64,000 bases of DNA, from positions 661,113-725,112 of the forward strand of contig RSEE01000027.1 of the NCBI GenBank assembly GCA_003971905.1. The letters run 5' to 3'. The position numbers were made by a program, and so were the translations under genes. This stretch comes from Moniliella sp. 'wahieum' (taxonomy: Eukaryota > Basidiomycota > Moniliellomycetes > Moniliellales > Moniliellaceae). This document shows positions 1 to 13,062 of this stretch, one piece after another (the first letter of the stretch is position 1; each line of letters starts with the position of its first letter). The notes under the pieces are model-generated. The model did not search any database, was not told where the DNA came from, and saw nothing but the letters and a program-made list of their open reading frames with translations.

Positions 1-975
1 GACGGGCTCCCACCCACGTCTGCTTTCTTATGATCGTCTGCATTAACCGGATTAAGCGGGGCCCAAAAGCACGTGTGCTCGATGGGGCCAATCACTTGAT
101 TAGAACGTGACGAGAGTGACTGGTGTGCCAGGGACAGGCCTCAGCGCCTCAGCCGGAGGGCCTGAGGATCGACAAAACTGTGTTGGGTTGCATCGTAGCG
201 ACGCGCCGGGAGATTGAAACAGAAACATGGATGTAGAAGTAGGTTGGATACTGAGTACTGAATGTTCAGTACGTTCAACGTCTAACGTCCAACCAACCAA
301 CACCTGTCACGCGTCACGCATCAACCACCGGCATCACTTGTCACGCGTGGTGCGTTCTGCCGGGTACGGTGCCAGCCACGGCCGCGCGAGCGCGAACAGG
401 CTTCGGACGCGAAGCGACAGCCGTGCGCCCTCTGGCGCCCTGCGCGTGCCCGGCCCTGCCGCCGCGTGCCGGCCTGCCGCGTGCCGGCGCATGCGAGGGC
501 CACGCCCAGGCGGGCACCTGCCCAGTCTGTGTTAAACGTTAACTGCGTGCGTTGCGTGTGCTGGTGTGCCTCTGTGATGCATGTGAGCCGAGAGACACTT
601 GCGCCATGCTGTTCCGGCACGGCGGCAGCCCGCTGGGGCGCATTGCCCGCCCCGGCAGAGGGCCAGTCGGGGGCCAGCAGCCTCCGGCGGGGATCACGGG
701 GTTGCCACGACGCCCCGATGTTGGGTGCTGCATGCGGGCAGACGCGGTGGGGCGACAGGCACAGCGCCGCTCTGGGCGGCACGGCATGCCCCCGTGCATC
801 GCAGCTTTCCCAGAGCGCTTACTAGTGCGCAGGTGCCAGCCCATGCTCGCACCACGCCACACTAGGCACACGCGGCATGCTGCATGCGTGCCACCCGCAC
901 GAGTAGGCATCCTGCTCAAATACGCCCTCTGCCCCACCCCTGCCGCTCCCTTCCTGCCTCGCCCCACCACCCCGC
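1..975. other. Intergenic region, left edge
   Basis: I see no supportable gene. The first 300 bases contain several copies of short AACGTT/AACGTC words, a pattern repeated in other gaps of this window. From 400 to 500 the sequence is a GC-rich run of repeated GTGCCGG words. Bases 900 to 975 are C/T-rich, as expected for the leader of the gene that follows. Confidence 0.5.
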
Positions 976-3511
976 CATGCCTCTCCGTACGTCCTCCTCC
1001 TCCTCCCCCCTGCTCCCCGCTGATCCTAACCCTTCCTCCGCTAGGTTCCCGCTCGGCGCCCAACGCGCTGCTGCGCACCGCCGTCGCAGCCACGGCCGCT
1101 GCTGTGACAGTCGCCAGCGTCGCTGCCAAGGGCTCGTCCCCTCGCCCTCCAATGGCGGTGCCCCCACCAGCTCCATCGACAACCCCGACCTCTGGGACCT
1201 GGCCAACAACCACGCCAAGGCCGGCAATGCCGACACGCCTTCTACGGCAGCACCGACCTGTACGGCAACCCCATCTTCCTCAACGACTTTGACCCCGCCG
1301 CTCCCTTCCACGCCGACGCGGCGATGCAGTGCAAGGACAATGCCACTGGCCTCTCCCTCCAGAACCTGCGCCAGCACCCGCGTGTCATGGTCCCCGGCTA
1401 CCAGTGGGACTGCCTCTCGCAGCGCATCGCCAAGGACGGCTACCTGACCCTGATGAACGACAGCGTCTTTACCAACGCAACCAACTGGTACAACATGCCC
1501 CCTACCAACTATTCCATCGACGGCGGCTACGCTGGTTCGGGTATTTTGGACGTGGCGCGCGAGGTGCAACGCCGCGTGCGCGCCTGGGGCTATGCCTACC
1601 GCGTCACTGGCGACACGAAGTGGGCCAACCGTACCTGGACCGAGCTTCAGACTGCCGCCGGTAACACGTCCCAACCCTTTGGCCAAGGCCCGGCCCCGCT
1701 GCCAGACCAGCACTGGAACCCGGTTCTTCCTTGACACGGGTGAGATGACGGCTGCGTTTGCGATTGGCTATGACTGGCTCTACGACGCCTGGACGCCCCA
1801 ACAGCGTGAGGCCATCCGTTGGTCCATCATCACTCTTGGTCTTACGCCTGGTCTCGAATCCTACAATGGGAACGGCACCATTGGCTGGTGGACCGAACCG
1901 GCCAACGGCGCCGGCAACTGGAACTGTGTGTGCAACTCGGGGCTGCTGCTCGGTGCCCTTGCGATCAATGGCGACGACGGGGATGACCCGCAGCACACGT
2001 CATCCCAGGTCCTGACCAAGGGTCTGGAGAACTTGCGTGACAACTGCTTCCAAGCTCCTTATGAGGATGGTACCTGGCCGGAGACTCCCAACTACTGGTA
2101 CTTTGGCACCAATGCTGCCGCTCGCGTCGAGTCTGCTCTCATCTCGGCCACCGGTTCGAACCAAAACCTCAACACGGACTTTTACAAGACTGGCTTCTTC
2201 CACATGTACGTCTCTGGCATGGCCGGCATGATGGCTTACGGCGACCACGGTCCCAACAAGTACTCGACCAATGCCAACGGCATGCTTTGGTGGGGCAAGC
2301 AATACAACCAGACCCTTCTCTCCCTCTTCCAGCGTGACCGTGCGGATGCGCTGGGCGACCCACTCGCGCTGTTCTGGTACGACGAGACGGTCAAGGGTGC
2401 TTTCTGGAATGGTCTCCCGCTCGACCGCTTCTTTGACGATACGCGTGGCTCGTGGGTCTCCATGCGCTCTTCGTGGACCAACTGGAACGGCACCTACCTT
2501 GCCATGAAGGCCTCCAACTTGACCGGTCACCAGACCCATGGCGATCTGGATGTGGGTGACTTTGTGTTTGATGCGATGGGAACCCGTTGGGCTGGCGAGT
2601 ATGGCTCGGCGCAGTACCTTTCGGATGGTTACTTCTCGACGGAGGTGGAGACGTCGCAGCGCTGGACCTACTTCCGCAAGATGACCCAGGGTCAGAACAC
2701 GATTCTGGTCGATGGCCTGAACCAACAAGTCAACTGCGCCCCGGTCAACAAGTTTGGTTCGACCAACGTGACCCAGTCGGCATCGGTGGACTATGCGCCC
2801 GGTGTCAACGACACGGCCTTCTTTGTGACGGACATGAGCTCGGCGTACAACCAGTCGGCTGGTTCGGTGCAGCGTGGAATTCGCTTCCTCAACGCGCGGC
2901 GGCAAATGCTGTTGCAGGACGAGATCAAGGGGGGCGTGGCCAAGTCGTCCCTCTCGTGGCACGTGCAGACCAACGCGACGGTGCAGGTCAACGGCAACAC
3001 TGCTACCCTCACCATTTCTGACCTGGCCAACCCCAACGCGGCGACCGACGAGCTGTTCTACACGTTCCCGCAAAAAACAACTCAAGATCACCATCCTCGA
3101 ACCGGCCAACGCCACGTTCAAAACTGAGGGACCACCCGCAGGCAACACGGGGTGTACGTCAACAACTTTGGCGACCCTGTCAACACCAACGTGACTCTGC
3201 TTACTATTGACTTGCCCACCACGTCGGACGTGACACTGCAAACGTGGTGGCAGCCGCAGTGGGACAACCTCGGAAAGGGCGACACGACCCAACCGCCTTC
3301 GGTTGCGCTCGCCCAATGGTCCGTCGAGAGCCACAACGTGGTGGCCAACGCTACCTCGCCCTGGGGCAGCAACGGCGGCAACACCCCCTCCTCGTCGGCG
3401 GGATCTTCGTCTTCTTCTTCCAAGCCCAAGCACAGCTCGGCCGCCGGCCTGGTCGCCAAGCCGGCCGTGCTGCTTGCCGCTGTGCTGGGGGCGGTGGCGT
3501 ACGTGCTCTAA
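976..3511 (+). CDS. Heparinase II/III-like polysaccharide lyase, GPI-anchored
   Basis: Probable secreted, cell-surface polysaccharide lyase of the heparinase II/III-like family. Translation from 976 with an intron at about 986-1043 (GTACGT donor, CTAG acceptor) gives an N-terminus ending in an Ala/Val-rich stretch that can serve as a signal peptide. The body contains the family-like blocks GNWNCVCNSG, TWPETPNYWYFGTN and HGDLDVGDFVFDAMG, where His and Asp fit the predicted active-site region. Many N-x-S/T sites suggest glycosylation. The C-terminus is a Ser-rich linker followed by a hydrophobic tail (VLLAAVLGAVAYVL), a typical GPI signal. The frame breaks at least four times (about 1135, 1240, 1720 and 3075), each time resuming in conserved sequence, so these are probably sequence errors. 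Substrate is unknown; an alginate lyase-like activity is an alternative. Start choice is moderately secure. Confidence 0.72.
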
Positions 3512-4726
3512 GCAGCTACGTACCGCGGCGGCTGCGCCTCTGTCGTAGCATACGATACGTGCGCTGTATTGGTCCCACTTGGATTCCTCTCGAGGATCCT
3601 GCTTTCGTCTAGCCGCTCTGGCCTCTCTCCTCCCTCTCGTGCTCTCGTCTTCCTTTTCTTCGCCTTGTGTCGGCGGCTTGGTGCGTGTTGGATGTCCCGG
3701 TGACCGCGACGTGCGCTCTCGGCGTCGCACCTGCGCGCACCACCGCGTCTCGGATCTCATCTCAGCTAGCAACTTGCATTGTTCGAACCCTACATCCTAC
3801 AGGAACAGACGGTATGGTATTGTCGAACGATCACGCTGGTCATCCGCGCTGGGCACGTAATACTCGTATGTGGGATCTAAGGAAACTGGATAGGATGGCT
3901 GGTTGCCCGTTGGAGTTTGTCGGCCCCCGAACGTAACACTCTGCAGACAAGCGTATTGTTAGGGTAGTGGAAGGCAATGGAACCGGTCCACATCCTTCAT
4001 CATTAAAACCCCGAGAGGAGGCATGCAGTGGTACCACGACCCGTTGTTCGCTCTTCTATATTCCCTTTTCTCTGTTTACTATAATTGAACTAGTGTACTT
4101 GGGCACGGTGTCCAAAGGACGTTACGCGTTCTCGATTCTGGTCCGGCTGGACGTCAATCGTGACGTGGAAATCCTCCATGGCGCGAGTCCTACCTTGAGC
4201 TGCGCCTGAGTCTCCCGCCTTCCTAGCTGCCAGCTCCGTCAGACGAGCGATGCGCAGCTGAGGGGTATCTGAGATGCTAACGTCGGGTGCCGGGTCGACC
4301 GGCATGACGCGTGACCTGACGCGCAACTGCACCTTCCGTCGTCGTCGTCGTCGTCGTCTCGCCCCGGCCCAACATACGATCATTTCGATCGTTGCACAGA
4401 CACTTTCATGCCGTTCATGCCAGAAGAAAAGTATATATCAAACCAACATCTGGACTGCCCAGTGCTATAGGGGAATCTCGTCGCCCCCTCATGTCGTTGT
4501 CTCTGCGTCCGACCCCCTCCTGTGCTATGGCTGCGGTCCTCAGTTTGGATCGCACGGCGTCAGGGGCATTATTGGGGACCAACTTGCTCGCTACGAGACA
4601 CCGAGACCAAGATCGAGACTGAGACGGAGACGGAGACGGAGAACAGAAGACCCAGCATATGGGCCTGTGGACTTTAGACGGCGAAAAAAGAAAAACAATC
4701 CGAAAACCCAGTACACTGTGCACCAA
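3512..4726. other. Intergenic region between convergent genes
   Basis: This is the shared 3' side of the lyase gene (plus) and the Rap1-like gene (minus). It holds a CGT-triplet run near 4340 and a GAGACG repeat near 4615-4640. I see no coding signal here. Confidence 0.5.
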
Positions 4727-7353
4727 TCACCTCTTTGCATTACTGCGCCGACGAGAACGGGAGCGGGCGCTGTGGGAGGGCGAGGGCAAGCTAGAGGACG
4801 ACTGGGCGCGACGGGTGAGAGAGGCCAACTGCGCTGCGCGCTGCTCAAATCGGTCCGGGTCGCCCTGGACCGAAGCTAAGATGACGTGCAACTGGCTCCG
4901 GCGCAGGTCCGGTGCTTGATCCAAATACTGCACAAACAACATCTCAATCCGCTCCCGCGCTCGCGCCACGCTCATCTCCGGACCAAGCCAGTAGGGCAGG
5001 TGCACTTGGCTCAGACCATAGTCCTCCTTCAGACCACGAAGTTGACGACGAAACGCGGCTACGCCCGAGCTAGCGGCGGCGGGCGGCGGCCTTGCGCCGC
5101 TTCTCCCCCGCTTCCGAAGCGTGGCCGACAGTGCTGGCCGACGGCTTGGCTGCCCCCGAACTGATCCGCTTGCTCGGTTTCGCTGCCACGCGCGGACGTG
5201 GGACAAGCACCTCGGGCGGAGGCGTGAGATCGGACGAGTCGGAATCATATTCGTACCCGGGCGGCGGCGAGGCAGCACGCCGTTTGGCCTTCTTGTTGCT
5301 CTTGTTGCTCTCCGCGTCGGCAGAAGCGCCCCAGAAGCGCTTCAACGTGGCCTGCTGCGACGGCACCGGGTAGGTCTCGGTGGGAACGGGGCCAGGTCGT
5401 TTTCTCAGGGATGAGGGCCGCGCTTTGGCTGGGGTGCGGCCGCAGCAGGGAGAGGATCGGCTGGCACGGGGGACCCTTCAAGAGAAACGGAGTTGTCTGT
5501 TGGTCCCGGAAGGTGTACTTCCTCTTGGGTCTCATCCTGGGCTTCATCTCGGGTCTCCTCTGGGGCCTCATCTTGGGCTTCCTCTGGGGCCTCCTCTTGG
5601 GTTTCCTTTTGGACCTCCTCTTGGACTTCCTCTTGGACCTCCACTTGGGCTTCCTTTTGGACCTCCACTTGGACCTCCTCTTGAACCTCCTCTTGGGCTT
5701 CCTCTTGGGCTTCCTCTTGGCTTCCTCTTGGGCTTCCTCTTGGGCTTCCTCTTGGGCTTCCTCTTGCACTTTCAATGGCGCTTCCATCGACGCCTCCGCT
5801 TTGCTGCCCACCTCGGAAACAGGCATCAGATCTGTGCCATTGTCTACTTCCAACACTGAAGAAGTGTCCCGTGCCGAAACAAAGGAAGCTGTCGTGTTGA
5901 GATGCAAAGGATCCTGGGGGTCTCCTTCGACTTGCTGAATCGCCTCTTCCCGGCTTGTTTGGCCTTGAGTGGCTGCCACCTCCAGGGACGCTTCCCTCTC
6001 TTCACTTATTTCAAGGCGGCGCAGCTTCTTGGCGAGAGCTATGTATGTCTCTGGTTCACGCTGATACTCGTCGCGCCACACTTGCGCCGAAGGGCCGTCT
6101 GGTTGCTGAGGCAAAGTCAGCCAACGTCTGGCTCAGAAAGAGAGAGAGGGGGGTACATACTGCGCGAGCCAACTCGTCAAAGAATTCAGTCGGCAGGAGG
6201 TTAATTTGTGACTCGGCCTCCTCTTCCTGCGCTTGACCATTCTGCAACCAGGAAGCAAAGAAGCAGACCATGAAGTCCCGCTGCTTGTCGTCCAAGGGAG
6301 AAGCTTCCTTTGCGGGCTCGAGCGGGTAGGCAGGGCAGCATTTTCGGTGACCTTGCTGATGGCATTCGCCTCCTGCGTGTGCTCAGACAGCTCGTCCTCG
6401 TTCTCGGCCACCCGAACTTCCGGTTCACAGTGCGAAGGGTCACTCGCGTTGGCCTCGTGGGTACTAGCTTGGGGCTCCTGGTCTTGGTGGGGAGAAGGCA
6501 AGCTGGGGGAACGTTCCGATGGCTTTTGAACGGGGTTCTGAGTCGAAGTTGGGGCGGTACCCATCCCTTGGCCGGTCACGCTCACGTCCTTCCCTGCTGT
6601 CGAATTTGGGGTTTCAGACGAAGGCGGTGGCACGGCCGGGATAGGCTGCTGCACTGGCGCCTTCTCCGTCTTCGGCGGCAGCGTAGCCCCCTTCAGACCG
6701 CTGCCTTTCTTGGGATCTCGTTGGATGGACTCCGAATCCGACTCAAACTCTTGCTGTTCATAGTCACTTGGCCGTTCCGTCTCGTGGGTCGGCAAGGCAA
6801 GCGCCGGTGAGGCTTCCCGGACGGGACGGGGCGGAGCGGCAGAAGGGGTAGGCCGGGAATTGGGGACGGGCTGGTACGTCGCAGACGGGGCAGTATCGTG
6901 TCCCTTGGCGAGCTGGTGGTAGGAGCGCCAGGACCCGAGCGAGCCAAAGCGACGCAACTGGTCGGAGATGTAGGTCTGGTAAGACCACGCAGTGTGGCGT
7001 GGGCAGATCTCGGCGAGGTGGCGAGCGACTTTGAGCCCTTTGAGGGAATCCTTGGTGTGCTCGAGGACAGTGATGATGGTATCAATGTCGTCGAGCGTGT
7101 AGGGCAGGCGGGAGGACACGTTGGACTGGCGCGGCGGCGGGCGGGGCGGGGGGGGGGCGGGGGCGGAATGGCGTCCCAGGGCAGGTGGCGTGGCATGGGG
7201 GTGGGTGGGCGTGGCGCAGCGCTGGCGCGGGGGCCAGGCAGATGGGGGTGGTGGAGGGGCGACGCGATGGCCTGGATTCGGATTCGGGGCTGCGCGAGCG
7301 CAGCTTTCCCACCCGACGCGTCGGAGGATGCAACTTGCAACTGCAACTTGCAA
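4727..7353 (-). CDS. Rap1-like Myb-domain protein with Gln/Glu repeat
   Basis: Probable nuclear DNA- or telomere-associated protein. Near the N-terminus (about 7110-6935) is a Myb/SANT-like block beginning RLPYTLDDIDTIITVL and including AEICPRHTAWSYQTYI, close to the Rap1 Myb pattern of an acidic first helix and P-x-H-T-x-x-S before the last helix. A disordered Pro/Ser/Glu-rich stretch follows, then an intron at 6160-6106 (GTATGT donor, CTCAG acceptor), a long EVQEEVQ-type repeat (about 5770-5520), a PIP-box-like motif QATLKRFW near 5340, a basic NLS-like stretch (KKAKRR), and a helical C-terminal segment with GLKEDYGLSQVHLPYWLG that could be a Rap1-type protein-interaction domain. Several frame breaks occur. 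The start is uncertain: an ATG near 7200 is also possible, because a C-run there blurs the frame. It is divergent from the Wss1-like gene. Rap1 identity is inference from the Myb block alone. Confidence 0.5.
5520..5766 (-). repeat. In-frame Gln/Glu-Val minisatellite
   Basis: About 250 bases built of imperfect 12 to 18 base units (plus-strand words such as CTTCCTCTTGGG and GACCTCCTCTTG). On the minus strand it encodes repeats of the type EEVQ, EEAQ and KEAQ inside the Rap1-like protein. The unit count probably varies between strains. Confidence 0.8.
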
Positions 7354-7442
7354 CTTCCAATTGCAAGCAATGTTTCATGGCCGGGTGTGGCGGCCACTAA
7401 TTACGGGTTTCGCGCCAGTCGGCTGGCTTGGCCGCCACCGCC

Positions 7443-8741
7443 ATGGTCGTCCGTGGGCGCGGCGCCTATACGCCCCACCTGCGCCCCCCGCCGCCGCATC
7501 AGCGAGTACCGCGCCCTCGCCGGCCTCCCCCGCTCTGCCGACGCACTTGAACTGCTCGTCCGCGTCGGCCAAGCCGTCGCGCCCCTGCTCGCCCGCCACT
7601 CCTGGCGCGTCCCCCTGCTGGCCGAGATGCGGCCGCAGGACCGCAACCTTCTCGGGCTCAACGTCAACAAGGGGCAGAAGATCTGTCTCCGGCTCCGTCC
7701 AGGCGCACATTCCGACCCTCTTGCTGAGGGTCTCGACACCTTTCTTGACTTTGACAGCCTCGTTCAAACCATGCTCCACGAACTCACCCACATCGTCCGC
7801 GGCCCCCACGACGATGTCTTTTGGTCCACTCTTCAGCGTCTGTCCGATGAGCACCACTCGCTTTCCCGCGCCGGTCCGGCTGCCTTGTCCTTCACTGAGC
7901 CTGGCCATCGCCTGGGCGCTTCCGGTGGTGCCCGCCTCGCTGGCACCACTCCCCGGCGCGAGGTATTGGCTGTTCGCCCTCCTGCTCTCGGGGCGGTCAT
8001 GATCGCCTTGGTGGTGCTGGACTCCCGCGAGGCGCTCCCCCCTCTGCCGTGGCAGCAGCAGCAGCAGCTGCTGCACAGAGGCGTATCCAACAGGCCGGCT
8101 CTTGTCCTGATTCGGCTGCCGCGGCCCATGAGCTGGAACTAGCCGCAGAGCAAGACGAAGAGAAAAAATGGTGTGGAGACGATTGTTGTCTCCGACGCGG
8201 ATTCCGATTCCGGTTGCGACTCCGACTCCGATCCTAAGGGGAACGAAGTGGTTGCAGAGGTACACCAACAACCTCCTCTCATCCCCCTCATCCCGAGAAG
8301 CCTTCAGCATCACAAGGGATGACAGTATTGTTTGTGTGGCGGGGCCCTCACGGGGACTAAACGGGATTATCCTTTCGCCGGCTCAGCCATCGTGCTGGAC
8401 AGTGGGAGTGAGGAGGAAGATGAAAATGAAAATGAAAATGACACTGTTCTTATCACGCGCCACATCCCGCCCCCACCCCTAGCCAATGGCTGGTCATGCG
8501 AAGCTTGTACGCTCCGCAATCGCTCGAAAGCGTTGCGTTGCGCCGTATGTGATGCGCCCCGGCCTCGATGGAATGTTTGGGCCACAGCGCCAGAGCCAAG
8601 TTGCTTCACGCCCCTGCACCGACCAAGCCCACGATTGGTGATCCCAAAGCGTGGCGGTGTTCCTGCGGATGGATTATGGCCCATGAGGAAGCACAACGGT
8701 GGATGTGCACGTCATGCGGGAAAATTCGAACGACGAGTTAA
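7443..8741 (+). CDS. WSS1: Wss1-like SUMO-targeted metalloprotease (WLM domain)
   Basis: Probable DNA-protein crosslink repair protease. The WLM domain runs from about 7500 to 7860: YRALAGLPRSADALELL, then NLLGLNVNKGQKICLRLRP, then the zinc site HELTHIVRGPHDDVFW (HELxH plus a downstream GPH). After it come two candidate SUMO-interacting motifs, ETIVVSDADSDSG near 8180 and SAIVLDSGSEEEDENE near 8390, each a hydrophobic core followed by acidic residues. The C-terminus carries a RanBP2-type zinc finger GWSCEACTLRNRSKALRCAVC near 8490 and a second Cys pair arrangement (WRCSCGW...WMCTSCGK) just before the stop at 8739. This layout matches Wss1/SPRTN-like proteases, which act in the nucleus on SUMO-marked crosslinks. 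The frame breaks near 7490, 8000 and 8350 and at the last finger. The start at ATG 7443 gives an Arg-rich N-terminus. Confidence 0.85.
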
Positions 8742-9802
8742 TCGCCCCTAATGAATGAAAACGGCAACCTCGTTCACTTCGTGATTCAGCTGGAGACTTG
8801 ACGTTTGAGCTTGACCGCCAAGGGTCACGGCGACTCTCGATCGACCCAGCACCAGGCTGCCACATACCTTAATTTGCGTGAGGTCGCGGAGATCATACCT
8901 GGCAGCCGCCACACGAAAAGGACCACAACACTGTGCAGAGGAAAGCCCCCTATTGTCTGCTTTCTTTCTCTCACCCCTTCGGTCTTTTCTTTTGGCTTTG
9001 CTACATCGGATCGATGGGCTGCTGGTCCGCGGAGTAGGCCGTATGTGTGGTCGAAAACGGATGCCCCCCGGACATCCGCCTATGGAAGCCGAAGTGTGAC
9101 AATCGCTCCGACACAGCAGGAAGTTGACTGTGGACTATACTGCTGACTCACCATGAGTACGTGGGTACTCATCTTTGGTATTTACCCAGCCCATTTATGT
9201 GACTGCTTCTTGGGACAGCATGGCCACATGGCCTTGCCACCTCACATGGCTTGAGGCACCCTCTGGTACTCCTCCTCTTCCCAAGATAGGTACGCTATGG
9301 ACCGACATTGACGAAAGGAGGGAAGGTTGTGTGCCGCGTGGATGTTAATGAATGTGGCGCATCGATAATTGAGATCTGATAGCACGGACCCCCGTTGTCT
9401 TCGGCCTTCCTCTTGTGATATGGGAGCTCTCACTGGCCTCTGCGCAGCGCAGTCTCGGCTTAGTCTGGGATGCAGGGGCGGAGCGCAAGCGTTGTCTTCC
9501 CTTGCTCTCAAAGCGGCACACATGGCGCAGACGCGTGGGAGGGCCCGCGAGGCGGTGGTGGTCCGAGGCGAGCTCCGAGCTCCGATAGCTCCGACCTGCG
9601 TCGGCGGTCTGTCAAGTGATTAACAAAGTCCGACCAACCGAGACCAAAGCGGCAGGCAGCAGATCAGCCATCAGCCACGCACGGGCCACCAGCGCTTTAG
9701 AAGCCAGCTGGATTCGCGCTTTAAAAGCACCAGCCTGTCTGTACGTTGGCTACCGTCTTTGCCACCCCACCCCACCCGCCTTCGTATCCCCACTGCTTCG
9801 CC
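8742..9802. other. Intergenic region
   Basis: No gene is supported. The segment 9740-9800 is pyrimidine-rich and directly precedes the O-methyltransferase start, so it is the likely promoter and leader of that gene. Confidence 0.45.
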
Positions 9803-10548
9803 ATGTCTTCCACCCAGCTTCGCCCCGGGCGCCTGCAGCACGACGCACTCGGATCAGAGGCAGTACGCCAAGTTGGCCAAGTCGATCGACTACCACGATG
9901 CCAAGCTGCTGTTTGAGTCCAAGGGGAAGGGCTACGACCCAGCCTACCTCGAGAAGATCTATTTTGCTAATACCGAGCAGCATGGTCTCATGCCCATCTC
10001 CATCTCGCGGTCGCAGGGCAAATTCCTCTACTTGCAGACCAAGCTCGTGCGCGCCAAGAAGGTGATTGAGGTGGGCATGCTGGGAGGATACTCGACGCTG
10101 TGGATGGCCTATGCCCTACCCCCGACGGCAAGGTGACCGCCTTTGACATTGACCCCCACGCGGCCGAGGTGGCGCGGGCCAACTTTGTTGGCGCTGGTCA
10201 AGCGGTCAACAGCAAGATTGACATTGTGCTTGGCTCGGCAGTGGAGGAGCTGGCCAAATTGCCTACCCCCCAATCACGCGACGAGGAGGTCGACCTTGTC
10301 TTTATCGATGCCGACAAGCCTAATTACCCAGCGTATTACAAGGAAGCCAAGCGCCTCGCTCCTCATGGCCTCATCATCCTTGACAACATGGTCCAGGCCG
10401 GCAGGGTGGCCGACGAGACCAACCTCAAGTAAAGGGCCAGAGGGAGGCACTGGACCTGATTGAAAACGATGCACAGGCCGAAGCGGTCACGCTCCACTCC
10501 ATCAACGATAAGAGCATCGATGGCTTTACTTTGGTCCTTCTCTCCTAA
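9803..10548 (+). CDS. Class I SAM-dependent O-methyltransferase (caffeoyl-CoA OMT type)
   Basis: Cytosolic O-methyltransferase of the family 3 (CCoAOMT/COMT-like) group, which transfers methyl from S-adenosylmethionine to small phenolic or catechol-like acceptors with a divalent metal. Visible blocks are the SAM-binding EVGMLGGYSTLWMA near 10070, TAFDIDPHAAEVARANF near 10140, the metal site DLVFIDADKPNY near 10300, and GLIILDNMVQAGRV near 10370, in the family order. Length, about 245 residues, is normal. The frame breaks near 9850, at the C-run at 10118 and near 10433. After the last break the reading continues as a conserved C-terminus ending GFTLVLLS at 10546. Physiological substrate is not deducible. 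Confidence 0.85.
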
Positions 10549-11686
10549 CCTCGGCGCCACTCCTAATCTGAAAACGTGTATTGACCCACTACGGGTCCAT
10601 CCAAGCCTACAACAATAACCTGACTGCCTGTATACTGCGCCCCACGCATCATCTCAAAATCGATATTCGTGACCTCGACGACCTAGGACCATTTGCCCTT
10701 CTCTCTTCAACGATATAGCTTATTGATCGTAGCGATGTTCAAGCCGTTTCACAAACCCAAGGAGATGGGGGGCGCGATGGAAGTATAGCTCCCACGTATA
10801 GATTGAAGTTAGTACTAGTGCAGGTCATGCATGGTCCCTATGCGGCAATCGTACTACGCAGTAAGTTCCCTCGAAACGATTGACCGTCAGTGCTGGCCGC
10901 CATTCAGAGACGACACACCCACCCATTGAGAGAAAAAAAACTCACTGATGAAGGTCAGAAGTTAAGCTGAGCTCAACAGGTCCTAGCTGGGTGGCCGCCT
11001 TGATGGAAATGCGAATCGCTCCGCGCCTCGTCTCAAGTTTCTCCACCTCGATTGACAGCCAAAAGATCAGTGTGCTTCCCCCATCGCCTTTATGCACCTC
11101 CGACGATCGTTGGATTGGGCCAGTCGCTCACGCTGCTTTTCTTCCCCATCTTGTAAGCGAATTCACGAGAGATGGGGGGGCTAAGGACGGTAATCTGGTC
11201 GACACCTGGGCGATGAAGGTGCACACTTCAGCACTGAACTATACGTGTCCCCCGGCCAAGAAAAGTGTCCTTGCTGGCACGAGAGTCTCGTATACGGGAA
11301 GAGCCACGGATCGGCCACCATCTATAGTCTGGCACCCGCTACCGTATTGAGCTGTGCACAAAACACATTATCCCAGAACGCGTTTCTCTTCTACCTCGGT
11401 ATCGCGTTCTTGTCAAGTAAAGAGACAGGAAGGTGACAAGACTAACAGGGGGGGGGGGGGCACAGCCAGGGCCAAAGCTGTCGTGCATTAGTAGCATCTA
11501 GCGAAGGGGCAGATTTTGGACACAACAAGGGCGTCGGCAGGAACAGGAGGAAAAAGAGAGACTCGTGGGGGGCTCGCCAGACTCAGATGGGCCAAGTGGG
11601 AAATCACTTGGCCAAAAAGAGATTCAAGCGGGCAGAGGGGGAGGGGGGCATTTGGAAGGAAGGGCGACTTGAGGGAGACCAAAAGT
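10549..11686. other. Intergenic region between convergent genes
   Basis: This is the 3' side of both the O-methyltransferase and adenylate kinase genes. An open frame at 10991-11350 (plus) has no recognisable domain and I do not call it. A run of about 12 G residues near 11449-11460 is notable. Nothing else is seen. Confidence 0.5.

Positions 11687-13062
<1,376 letters not shown>

Noticed and set aside
2000-3772. 590-codon minus-strand open frame
   Set aside because: Antisense shadow of the heparinase-like gene; Arg/Val-rich with no domain.
10991-11350. Open plus-strand frame of 119 codons between the O-methyltransferase and ADK1
   Set aside because: No domain, no leader-like sequence and no conserved pattern; GC-rich DNA gives such frames by chance.
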